Source: Moesziomyces globuligerus (taxonomy: Eukaryota > Basidiomycota > Ustilaginomycetes > Ustilaginales > Ustilaginaceae). From it: 64,000 nt of DNA. The position numbers and the translations under genes were made by a program. How positions within the stretch are numbered: the stretch's first letter is position 1; every line of letters starts with the position of its first letter. Under the pieces are notes generated by a model, which was not told the origin of the DNA, made no database searches, and was given only the letters and a program-made list of their open reading frames with translations. This document shows positions 18,741 to 28,134 of this stretch, piece by piece. Where the stretch lies: contig JARVLF010000013.1 of assembly GCA_030849465.1 (NCBI GenBank), positions 310,001-374,000 of the forward strand, in the 5' to 3' direction.

Positions 18741-21700
18741 TCAGAGCGACTCTGGTGGCAGGGCAAAGTAGGCGGCGGGCGGCAGGCCTGGTGGAGCGAC
18801 GGCGCGGAGAGCACGCAGGCCTTCCTCTGCGCTGCGGTTGGCTCCGACGATGAAGCGAGCCGAGATCTCGCCGACGGCGACGGCGCACGCGACGATGATG
18901 AGGATGATGACGATCCAAGTACTGCACGGCAGAATAAAGCAAAGATGCAAGTATCACCAAAAAGGGTCAGTTTCATCTCGCGCGGGGGAGTGGGGGTGGG
19001 GTAGTCAAGAACCTACATCTTGGACATGGCGGTGTTGGCGATGTGTTCGTGGATGATTTCGAGGAGGTCGTTGGCGACGGCGAGGCGTTCGTTGAGGTTT
19101 TCGACGCGCTCGTCGATCTCGAGGTAGTCGCGGATGGCGTCGTAGAGGAGCTTGAGCGAAGCCTCGGACCAGAAGAGCTCGGGCGTATCGAGCACATTCG
19201 AGGTGAGGTTGACATCGACGCGCAGCTTGAACAGCCGTCCTGTGAGTCTGAGAGCCTCTCTACGCTTGAGCTTGAGTTCGCCGCTGGAAGCCATCTCCTT
19301 TGGGATATGCGAGGTGAGTTCGAGCGTGGCCTGCATGCGTTCCTCGAAAACCGAGAGCTTGGTCGACTGGGCGATCGCATGCGCAAGGCTCAACTTGAGC
19401 AGATGGTTCGGCGCCCTAAAGGTGAAGAAGTCGTTGAAGATCCGGGGAGCCGAGATGTTGGGATCGTAGCAAAAGTGAAACGCCTCGCTCTCGCGTGCCG
19501 CTTCGTCCATCGGCTCCCTCGCACAACCCGAGGACAGCACATCTTCGATGATGCTCCGCTCCTCGGCCGCCGAGAAGTTGTACATCACCAGCACGCCGTA
19601 CGGCAAGATGACGAGCTCGGCAGACTGCAGCGCCTCCAGGATCGGACGCGGCGTGTTGAGGTTCGCCGAAGTGTCGTGGTTGTGCGACGCCATGTTTGGC
19701 CCCGCGTAGCGACGCTTGCGGCGACGCAGCTTCACCTTGCGCGTCCGACGTTCGTCCGGCTGCGCCTCGGTCGACGCCATCGTCTCCCCCGCCACACCGC
19801 GCGATCCATCCGCATTCGCACTGCCCTCGACGCGGTCCGAGGCCATTACATCCTCGTGCGACGGCAGCACAGCCTCCGTCTTGTCCAGCCTAGTCGCGGC
19901 GTGCTCGCGCGAAGCGTTGGCTATATCGTCCAGGTCCGAGGTGAGGCTCATCTCGTTGGAGCGGTACGAGTGCGCCATGGGCTCGGACTCGCCGCGCTCC
20001 TCGGCGCGCTGCTGCAGCATCATGTCGCGCGCGCCCGCCGAATCGACGTGGTTGATCGCCAGCTCGTTCTTGTCCGTCGCCATGTCCACTGGTGAGCTCG
20101 AGCGTCGATACGGCGGCAGCGCCTCGACGTCCGACACGGACGACTGGCTGCCCGCACGCCGACGCTCCAGCAGAAACGGACGCGCCTCGGCGCCCGCCTC
20201 GGCATCGCTGTCCGACAGCTTGCGCGCGGATGCAGCCGGTCGCGCCAGGGGTGTAGCCAGCATGCCCTCGTCGTCGTCGAGGCTGCTGCTGACCGGCACC
20301 GCGCTGCCGTCGCCCGACGCGTTGCGTGCATGCTGATGCCCATCCTTGGCATCGCCAGCTTCCTGCGTCTCTCGCTCGCCCAGATCGCGGCTGTTGCGAC
20401 GATCGCTCGGCGTCCAACGCTCCGCCTCGCTTTCCCAGGCAGATGTCTCTCCGCCGCCGCCGCCGCCACGACCATCGCTGCGGTGCGAATCGCCGCGGCG
20501 GCGAGTCTCGCTGTCGGAGCCGCGGCCCTCGCCGCCCTTGATGTAGCCGTCCTGGTCGATGTCCTCATCCTCCTCGGTGCGATGTTCGAAGTACGTGCCG
20601 AGGTAGCCGAACTCTTCGCGCTGTTCGAGCTCACGCTCGCGGCGCGACTCGGCTCCGGGGCTAGCGCTGCGCGGTTCGGGCGCCGAGCGCACGTTGGCGC
20701 GGCCAAAGCCGGGGAGGAGCGGCTTGGTATAGACGGCGTAGGCGCACTCGTCGTACAGCCTCGGCTTGACGCCGTGCTCGCGACGGAGGAAGCCGAGCAG
20801 CGTGCCGAGATGGATCGACGTCGAGATGCTGTAGGCCGTGAGGCGCGGCAGCGGAGTCATGAGCCTGGCGCTCGGCGGCATGCGCTCAAACGTGTGGTAT
20901 ACGGGTCCGGACTTGTGCGGACGCAGCGGCGGCGCCCGCGTCGCCGCACCGCGGAAGGTGGTGGTGGCCTTGGGCTTGGCTTTCTGCGCGTGGCGCGCCT
21001 GCGCCGCCGAGACGGACGAGACGGCCGCACGCGCGAGCGCCGACGAGGCGGCGGGTCGCTGCGAAGCCTTCGAGGCGGGCGTGACGAGCTTGCCCGAGAT
21101 GGGCGCGGGCGCCGTGTGTCGGTTGGAAGGGATGGTTGGGCCAGGGCGGGGCGTGGTGACGGGAACCTTTGCCGGTGGCTTGGAGGCACCGACGGCCTCG
21201 AGCGCGCGGCCGACGCCGCGACCGCCGAGCAGCAGGCCCTGCGCATCGGTCTTGCCATCCTGAGCGACCGCTGCGCCGGTCTTTACAGTTACGGCTGCGG
21301 GAAGAGGGGCTGCCTCTTCCTCGTCATCCGTGACCTCTTCCTCCTCGGATTCGTCGTCTTCGTCGTCATCCTCATCGTCCTCGTCGTCCTCCTCGCCGGG
21401 GAGCGGTGCGAGCTGGGACTCGGACGGCAGCACGACGTGCTTGCCCGAGGTCTTGGTCGTCCTCACGGGCTTCTCGGCACGGACGGGCAGAGAGTAGCGC
21501 GTCGATCGTGCCGGGGTGCCCTTGAAGCGATTCGACGTAGTCGCGGGGGGCGAGAGCGGGGCCGCCGGGCTCGCCTTCTTGGGTGCGGCAGTAAGGCTAG
21601 CCTGACTTGGCTTGTTCTGCGCCGTCTGCGAAGAGCCGGGCACGAGCGCGGCGCGAAGGAGATGGGCGGGGAGGTTGGCGCGGTTGGCGCGGTTGGTGGA

Positions 21701-21979
21701 GGGCTGCATGCCTGGGTCGAAATCGCCGGGCGTCTCGTCGTCGAAGTCGTTGTCGTCCAGTGCGACGAGCTGCTTGGGATTGGACGAGCCCGAGCCAGAG
21801 GATGTGGAGCCGGCGCGGCGGCTTCGAAGCGAAGAGGCGGTGGCCGAGATGCCAGGCAGCGGCTGAGAGGATCTGCGCTGGACGAGGGGCGGTGGATTGG
21901 TGGCAGCAGGCGAAGCAGCAGCTTTGGATGTGTCTTGGGACGTGGGCAACAGGCCCTTGCGATTCGAGTTGGACGACAT
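18741..21979 (-). CDS. RMD1/RMD8-family (DUF155) membrane protein
   Basis: Exons are 19017-21979 and 18741-18921. The 95-bp intron opens GTAGGT and ends GTGCAG. Without splicing the frame stops at 19013, just before the membrane segment. Joining gives SKITWIVIILIIVACAVAVG and a product of about 1,047 residues. The N-terminal two thirds are low-complexity, with an acidic run around 21330-21400 and many Ser/Pro/Ala. The DUF155 domain (about 780-985) begins near the ELVILPYGVLVMYNFS sequence and includes IIEDVL and FHFCYDPNISAPRIFNDFF. It ends in a helical stretch before one C-terminal membrane span (about 990-1008). Yeast Rmd1/Rmd8 and the Sad1-interacting Sif proteins share this layout; the biochemical role is unknown. 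An upstream in-frame ATG at 22111 is an alternative start. Confidence 0.85.
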
Positions 21980-22324
21980 GGCGGCCGCGCTAGCTTCAGA
22001 GGTGGATGGTGGTCGAGAGGGCAGAGGGTGCGAGGTCGCGCGTCGGAGCTTGGCGCTGCTTTCTCTCTTTGCCTCTCTTTGATCCGAATCGGCGATCAGA
22101 GGCAGGCGCATGCGCCTTGGCCGAAAAAGTCGGTTCGTGCGCGCTTTCGTGCGCGCTTTCGCAATTTTCTCGACTTTGGCTGAATTTACTCCACTTTGGC
22201 ATCGGAAGTCGGGCTGCGATCAAGCCAAGCGCATGTGGTTGCGCACAGAGTCCCTGCCTCTTGCTGCTGCCACAACTACCTTGCTTCTTTCGCCGTCCAC
22301 CTGCAGCGGAGAGTTTCAGTCAAG
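21980..22324. promoter_or_regulatory. Divergent promoter, RMD8-like / small RGG protein
   Basis: About 345 bp. The GTGCGCGCTTTC sequence is repeated twice at about 22138-22160. No other structure was seen. Confidence 0.35.
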
Positions 22325-22714
22325 ATGGATCCGACCGGATCAGGCGCAAGAGGCCGTGGAGCTCATCCTCGTGGCCATCGACCACACAGAGGCGGCGGTG
22401 GCGGCGGTGGTCGCGGCGGCCGCGGTGCAAGAGGCAGAGCGAGGGGTGGCAGAGGAGGAGCCATGGCGACCCACCAGGCCGGCGCATCGCAGCTTGCACC
22501 AGGAGCGCCCCATCCTGGCTACTTTCACGAGTCGTTCCTAGAGAATCCTTGGTACGACCTCGAGACCAAGCTCGGCCTGCCTCACCTGCCGCCCGTCTCA
22601 ACGAACCAAACCCCAGCATCTCAGCAAGATGCTGTGCACGCTTCGTCCACTGCGGACACCGAGGCGGAAGCTCAAACAGCAAACGACAATGACGCTCGAC
22701 CCAAGACACCATGA
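22325..22714 (+). CDS. Small RGG-box protein with conserved ESFLENPW motif
   Basis: Single exon, 129 residues. Residues 1 to about 48 are a dense Arg/Gly region with many RGG/RGR steps, typical of RNA-binding or phase-separating segments and a substrate for arginine methylation. A short motif follows at about residue 65: PGYFHESFLENPWYDLE. The tail is acidic and Ala/Thr-rich. The central motif resembles the C-terminal SMLEDPW-like element of metazoan MPLKIP/TTDN1, a partner of lariat debranching enzyme. This is a weak resemblance from memory, so no function is assigned. Codon bias and the clean end before ERG7 support a real gene. Confidence 0.6.
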   Translation: MDPTGSGARGRGAHPRGHRPHRGGGGGGGRGGRGARGRARGGRGGAMATHQAGASQLAPGAPHPGYFHESFLENPWYDLETKLGLPHLPPVSTNQTPASQQDAVHASSTADTEAEAQTANDNDARPKTP

Positions 22715-22825
22715 CCACTTCGAAGCAGCAACCCGACTCATCCCGCCCGAGTGGTGAGTGCGAGCAAGACTGCATTTCGGCTGCTAAGATCGTCCGACAG
22801 TACAGGACGCAGCGGTGGCATTCGA

Positions 22826-25300
22826 TCAGTTCCAATCAAGCTCGCGCGCTGCCTTGCCGAGCGCCCAGATGGTGAAGCTGAACTTGTAGTTCGGGTACGA
22901 GATGGCGCCTGGTCGATGCGCAAAGACGGGTCATAGAGCAAAAAACGTAAATTCGGCGTCAGCTCCAACCATCCCATCTCGTATTGTCTCGCATCAGCAC
23001 GAGCTATCATCCTAGGGCACTCACAGTTCCTGTCGGATGCGAAAGCACAATCGCGGCGCAGAGGAAAGCGCACAACGCAGAGGAAAGGACAAGAGCGTCA
23101 GTCTGCAAGGCAACGATTTGGAAGGTCGACCGCGTCGTCGGTGTACGTACCGGTTGAAGATGCCCTCGATCTGCTCCTGCGCCCACGAGCCATCGGCGAG
23201 CTGACGGTCCATGATGAGCTTGACCGCCTGCTTGATGCGCTCCTGGTGCGGATACTTTGCGTGCAGCAGCGTGAGGACCACCCACGCCGTCTGCACCACC
23301 TGCGACTTGGCCGCCTGCGTGTATACGCCCGTCTCGCACGACTATTCTCCCCCCGACATGGCACATACCAACGCAACAAGATCAGTCTCTTGCACGCGTT
23401 GCAATACCACCGTGCTCGCGAACCAACTTACCTTGTAGGTCTCTCCCCAGCCGCCGTCGTCCATCTGCTTGGAGGTGAGGAAGTCGCAGGCGCGGCGGAC
23501 GGCGTCGCTGTTGGCGTACGTGTTGCCGGCGAGGCTGAGGCTCTCTACGGCGAACATGGTGGCGTAGGTGAAGCAGATGGCCCACGATCCGAACCAGCTG
23601 CCGTCGTCGCGCTGGCTCTTGAGGATGTAGCGCGTGGCGCGCTCGACGGTGGCGGCGATGTCGGCGCTGCGGTAGTCGTCGATCTTGCGGAACTTGAGGA
23701 GCGCGGTGACGACCGAGGTGGTGCATTCGGGGTAGGCGTATTCGATCATGATGTCGCCAAACACCTCGGCGGGGTTGATGAGCTCGAGCATCGAGGGGCC
23801 GTTGATGGTCTCGTACGAGGCGAAGCCGCCGCCCGGATTCTGCATGGTGAGGAGGAGGTCGATGGCATCGTGCATGCGCTCGCGCGAGACCTGCTTGCCC
23901 AGATACGGCACGCCCTCCTGCAGCATGATGACCGCCTTAAGCCCTTCGCCCGTGCAGTCGGAAACCACGTAGCCCTGCTCCTTGGTCGAAAAGGGCCAGG
24001 CCCCCTTGGTGGCGAAGCGATAGCACGTCTTGTGGTGGCGTGGATTCTCGCGGATCTGGCAGTCGTCGAGCCAGCTCAGCAGCCTCTGGGTCAGCTCGCG
24101 ATTCTCGGCGGCTGCGGCGAGACCCGAATCGACCATGGCCTGGGCGATGAACGAGGTGTCCCAGAGCTGGCTGCCGTTGGTGCCGGTCATCATCATGCCC
24201 TCTGCGCCGATCCACATAAAGTCCTTGAGCTTCTCGCGATGCATGCGCATGGCGTAGCTGTCGTGGCCCTCGGCATCCCAGCGCGCAATGTAGTTGAGCA
24301 TCTTGTTCACCGGACCCAGGCACTGGTACGACGTATTCTCGTCCTCGAGCACGAGCAGCTCGTAGGCGCGCTGGATGCCCGCGCGGCGGAGCGGCGCAAT
24401 GTGGCAGCGATCGTACGTGCCGACGATGGCCATGAGCGCCTTGAGCGTCTTGGTATGCGGGTAGAAGGTATCGACCTCGGCGATGTTGCCCCTCTGCGCG
24501 CGCCAGTCGATCGACTCGTACGGCTGCACGTACAGCTCCTGGCGGAGCGAGGCGATGAGCGGATCCATCTCGGCCTTGAACTTGCGACCCCACAGATAGC
24601 CCATGGGGATGTAGACCATGCGCGTGTGGATCCACCACCTCCACGGATGGATGGGGAGCCAGTCCGGCAACAGCCACAGCTCGGGCGGGATGGGGTTCAT
24701 GCCCTCCCAGTCGTAGCAGTTGAGGATGGCGAGCCAGAGCTTGCCCCACGATGGAATGCCCGTCGCTCCGCCGAGCTTGTGGAGCGTCCCTCGTGCCTTG
24801 ACCATCATGGGATGGTCAGCAGGCACGCCGATGAGGCGCAGGACCGTGTAGTTGAGCGCGGTGCCAAAGACAGTGGAGCAGCCTTCGATGTGGATGCCCC
24901 AACCGCCGTCGGTCTTGTCGGCGCGGTTCCAGAGGTAGCGGGCGATCTCGATCTTCCACTCGTCCGGGATGGGAGTTTTGGTGACGTACATGCCGATGAT
25001 GATGCCCGGTAGGAGGAACATGGGCCCGCCGTACTCGCCGGCCCAGTGGCCATCGCTGGACTGGAGGTGGCGGTAAAAGTTGAGGCCGTTCTTGGCCGCG
25101 TCGAGAGGTGTCTTGGCTTGAGGCTGCTGCGGCAGATCTGTGGGGAGTCCGAGCCAGTACCTGTCCTCGATGGTCTGCGGCCATGTCTGGCACTCGGCAT
25201 CGTCGCGAAGGTAGTGCCATACGTGTCGGCCGCCATTCGAGACTCGCAGTCTCCATCGCGAAGGGTCGGTCTGACCCAGCGGCGGAGCGTTGGGCGCCAT
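22826..25300 (-). CDS. ERG7: Lanosterol synthase (oxidosqualene cyclase)
   Basis: Four exons: 23432-25300, 23151-23341, 23025-23029 and 22826-22908, giving 715 residues (fungal enzymes are about 730). The third coding exon is only 5 nt. It is required to restore the invariant region as [14 protein letters not shown] and to keep the frame. Its flanking introns (121 and 116 bp) have GTACGT...CGACAG and GTGAGT...GACCAG ends and CTGAC branch sequences. Catalytic Asp448 lies in VSDCTGEG, where most fungi have DCTAE. QW-type repeats such as [15 protein letters not shown] and [10 protein letters not shown] are present. The enzyme cyclises 2,3-oxidosqualene to lanosterol on ER or lipid-droplet membranes. 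It is divergent from KISH and convergent with the RGG gene. Confidence 0.95.
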
Positions 25301-26037
25301 GATACCGATTATGTCAACGTCGCTGTACGGTGTTGTAGGTTACCTGCCTTGGCTCCCGACGACGATGTCTCGGAGGATCCGAAGCGGGCGGATCGGATGT
25401 GGTGGGTCAGGGACAGCTCTTTTGCGGCTATCGAGGGTGCTCTTATCAAACGACGACCAAGATTCGAGACGACAAGCAGCCGAATCGAGCCGGACGAAGG
25501 GTGATTGAAAGCAAGCAGGTGCAATGCCGTGGAAGCTCGAGGTCGGAAGCTTGAGCCAAGGTCGGATGATCCGATCCGGATACCAGAGGTGTGGGATGAC
25601 TTGCAGCTGAGAAGGTCGTATGATTATTATTCTCTCGCCCAAACTGCACGGCGGAAAGTGACACTTGCCTCGACCCTTTCTCGCTGCCACCACACGCTGC
25701 GCATGCGCCAACGCGCGTGAGTGTGCGACCGCACTTTACCCGTTCGCAGTGGTGGTCTAACATCTTAGATCGATTGTTAGGTCTTAACACCCTCGGCTCT
25801 CGGCAGTGCACAGACGCCCATCGGCCGCCACGCTGTTCGTATCGCCTGCCCACACCATCGTTTCTTCTGGTCGCACGTCATCGCCGCCACTCCATCGACC
25901 CTCGCGCTCTCCGTGGCAGTCGATTTCACGGACTCTGCGCCGCACTAGGACTAAAGGGACCCTGGCCGTGCTCGGCACTCGCCATCTGACCGCTCGTGAC
26001 CGGCCCCCTCACTGCCACGAGCTCAGCGTTGCTCAGA
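25301..26037. promoter_or_regulatory. Divergent promoter ERG7 / KISH
   Basis: 737 bp between starts. It carries GGTCTAACAT (25754-25763), followed by a related GGTCTTAACAC at about 25780-25790. No sterol-regulatory element was identified. Confidence 0.4.
25754..25763 (+). promoter_or_regulatory. GGTCTAACAT motif, copy 4
   Basis: Exact copy of the motif at 8744 and 15771. It is 284 bp upstream of the KISH start and 453 bp upstream of ERG7. Function is inferred from recurrence. Confidence 0.35.
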
Positions 26038-26565
26038 ATGGTACGTCTCCGTCTCCGCGCCCGCCACCGGAATCCATGTACGACCAAGTCAGCTGACATG
26101 ATCGCGCGCTTTGCTGCCCATCCGTGCGTCGGATCGTCATCGTCAGTCGGCGCTGTTCAACTTCCACTCGCTGCTGCGTGTGGTGCTGCTCATCATCTGC
26201 ACATGCACCTACGTCCGCGCAACCGCACCCGCACTCATCGACCGCAACAAGGAAGGGTAAGCTCTCCTCTCAATCGACGCCAGACCGTACAACGCTCCAT
26301 CCAGCAAGAGCCATGCTGACGTGCTCGTCGGATCTTCGTTTGATGCCTGCAGGTTTCTCGGTGTCTTCTTCAAGTCTGCACGCATCGGTACGTCGACGAC
26401 ACCACGAAGCGCTCCTATCGGTGATTCAGTACTGACATTGCTCACTTGTCCCGCAAACCTTGACCATTTGGGCTACGAATCGACGCTGCATCTGGCACAG
26501 GCGAGAGACTGAGCCCGTACGTCTCGTTGGCCTGCCTCATCATGGCCGTGTACGAGGTCGTGTAG
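26038..26565 (+). CDS. KISH/TMEM167 small Golgi membrane protein
   Basis: Four exons: 26038-26040, 26147-26256, 26353-26387 and 26501-26565. They give 70 residues (animal KISH is 72). The first coding exon is only the ATG, directly followed by GTACGT. The product begins [20 protein letters not shown], then [20 protein letters not shown], and ends in a second hydrophobic span. These blocks match KISH (MSAIFNFQSLL..., [28 protein letters not shown]) almost position for position. The protein is a two-span Golgi/early secretory component. Function in the secretory pathway is known from animal work; the yeast counterpart is Ksh1, which is essential. Every exon is too short to be seen as a plain open frame. 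Confidence 0.92.
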
Positions 26566-26725
26566 CACGCAGGATCGGACCAAAGACACAATCAGATTCC
26601 AATTTCCGCAATCGCAGTCGCGCCCAGAGGGTACGCTGACCGAGCCGAGACACGCATGCGATGGGCTGGGGCAAGATGGTGTTGAGATGGCGCGAGTGCG
26701 CGGAAACGGCTGCCACTTTGCGTGA

Positions 26726-27626
26726 CTATGCCTTGGACTCTCGGTCCTTCTTCATGCCGTCCTGGATCCACTTGGAAGCGAGTGCCGCTTTCTGCGCGTT
26801 GGATGGGGTACAGCGTCAAGCAACGGGCACAGGGTCAGCGGGATGAACGGTGTGGACATGGGTGCAAAGCTGTGATTTGGGCGAGGGTGTAACGTACCTC
26901 TTCGGCCTCCTTTGCGTGGACCGTGAAAAAGTCGGGGCTTCGCATTTTTTCGATCCAGTCAGTGTTGCCGTTGGGGACCTTCATGCCCTCGCGCACGGCG
27001 GGCCTGGACCAGTTTCGGTCGATGTAGTCGCGGACGCTCTGTGGCACGTCTTGGTCCTTGAGACCGGACCACTTGTAGTACTGGAGCCAGGGGTAGGCGT
27101 TGATGTCTGCGATCGAGTACTTGTCACCGACGAGCCAGTCGTGGTCTCGCAGACGCAGGTCGAGCACCTCGTAGAGACGCTTTGTCTCGTTCACGTAGCG
27201 CGATTTGGCGTACGGAATGTCCTCGGGTGCGTAGCGGACAAAGTGATTCGACTGTCCCTGCATCGGTCCCACACCTCCGTGGATGAAGAACATCCACGAA
27301 AGCACATCACTCCTCTTGTCCACCCCATTGTCGTCGTCCGACCAGCTAAAGAGGTGCTTGGGATCGTAGTGCTTTTCGAGGTAGAGCAGGATCGAGGCGG
27401 TCTCGAACACGCAAAAGTCGCCCCGGTTCGGATCCTTGAGCGCCGGAATCCGGCCGTTGGGATTGATCCTGAGGAACCACTCCTCCTTCTGCTCGTTCTT
27501 GCCCAGACTGATCGCCCGGTACTCGACCTCGAACTCGCCCGGATACGCCGCCTTGAGCTCCTCGGTAAAGTTCGACACCTTCTGCCCGTTCGGCGTCCCC
27601 GCAGTATACAGAATCACCGGCTTCAT
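26726..27626 (-). CDS. Glutathione S-transferase, Ure2/YfcG-like
   Basis: Exons are 26898-27626 and 26726-26791; the 106-bp intron opens GTACGT. The second exon adds KAALASKWIQDGMKKDRESK to the C-terminus. The spliced protein is 264 residues from the start MKPVILYTAG. An in-frame upstream start at 27647 adds seven residues. The thioredoxin fold has TPNGQKVSNF at the active-site turn, the cis-proline region NPNGRIPAL and the gamma-glutamyl-binding motif FETASILLYLEKHY. The helical domain has the N-capping segment YSIADINAYPWLQY. Such GSTs conjugate or reduce with glutathione in the cytosol. The substrate is unknown. Its stop faces KISH across 160 bp. Confidence 0.9.
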
Positions 27627-28134
27627 CCTGAATGTTTTCTCGAGCAAAAATGGATTTGGGAAAGGATTGCTGTGAGATGGGAAAAGGAAGTAAAGGTGGG
27701 GTGTGGCGTGGCGCTACGCCGCTTAATGCGTCGAGCGAAGCTGGCTCGGCAATGTAAGCAGCACGAGACTTATCCCCGGGCTCGAGAGGGTGCGACGAGC
27801 TCATCTCAATCTCCGGCTGAATGAGTCGTCAAGAGCCGGATCGGCTCGGCAGAGGATGAGGCGGAACCGCAGTCCAGGTGGAGGTTCAGTAATTACGCAC
27901 TCACCCGCCCCTCACCGAATGGTCAAAGCAGGCGTCTTTTTTTTTCAGCATCTCTTTTCAATGTAATCTATTTTCGTGCCATTTTGGCCATTCATGTCTT
28001 CTCCTTTGTTTCCCATTTGCGGGCCCATCCCGCCATCAGACACAGTGTTGCTCACATGCGCAGTGCAGCATGCCAGGGTATAAGGTGATTCGAGCGCAAC
28101 GCAAATGCAGAGATGATCGGGGCGTCTAGAAGCG
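27627..28134. other. Intergenic, GST promoter / SUA5 3' flank
   Basis: 508 bp with a short T-run (27937-27945). No gene was seen. Confidence 0.45.

Noticed and set aside
20330..22183. 617-codon open frame on the plus strand
   Set aside because: Antisense to the RMD8-like gene, and low complexity.
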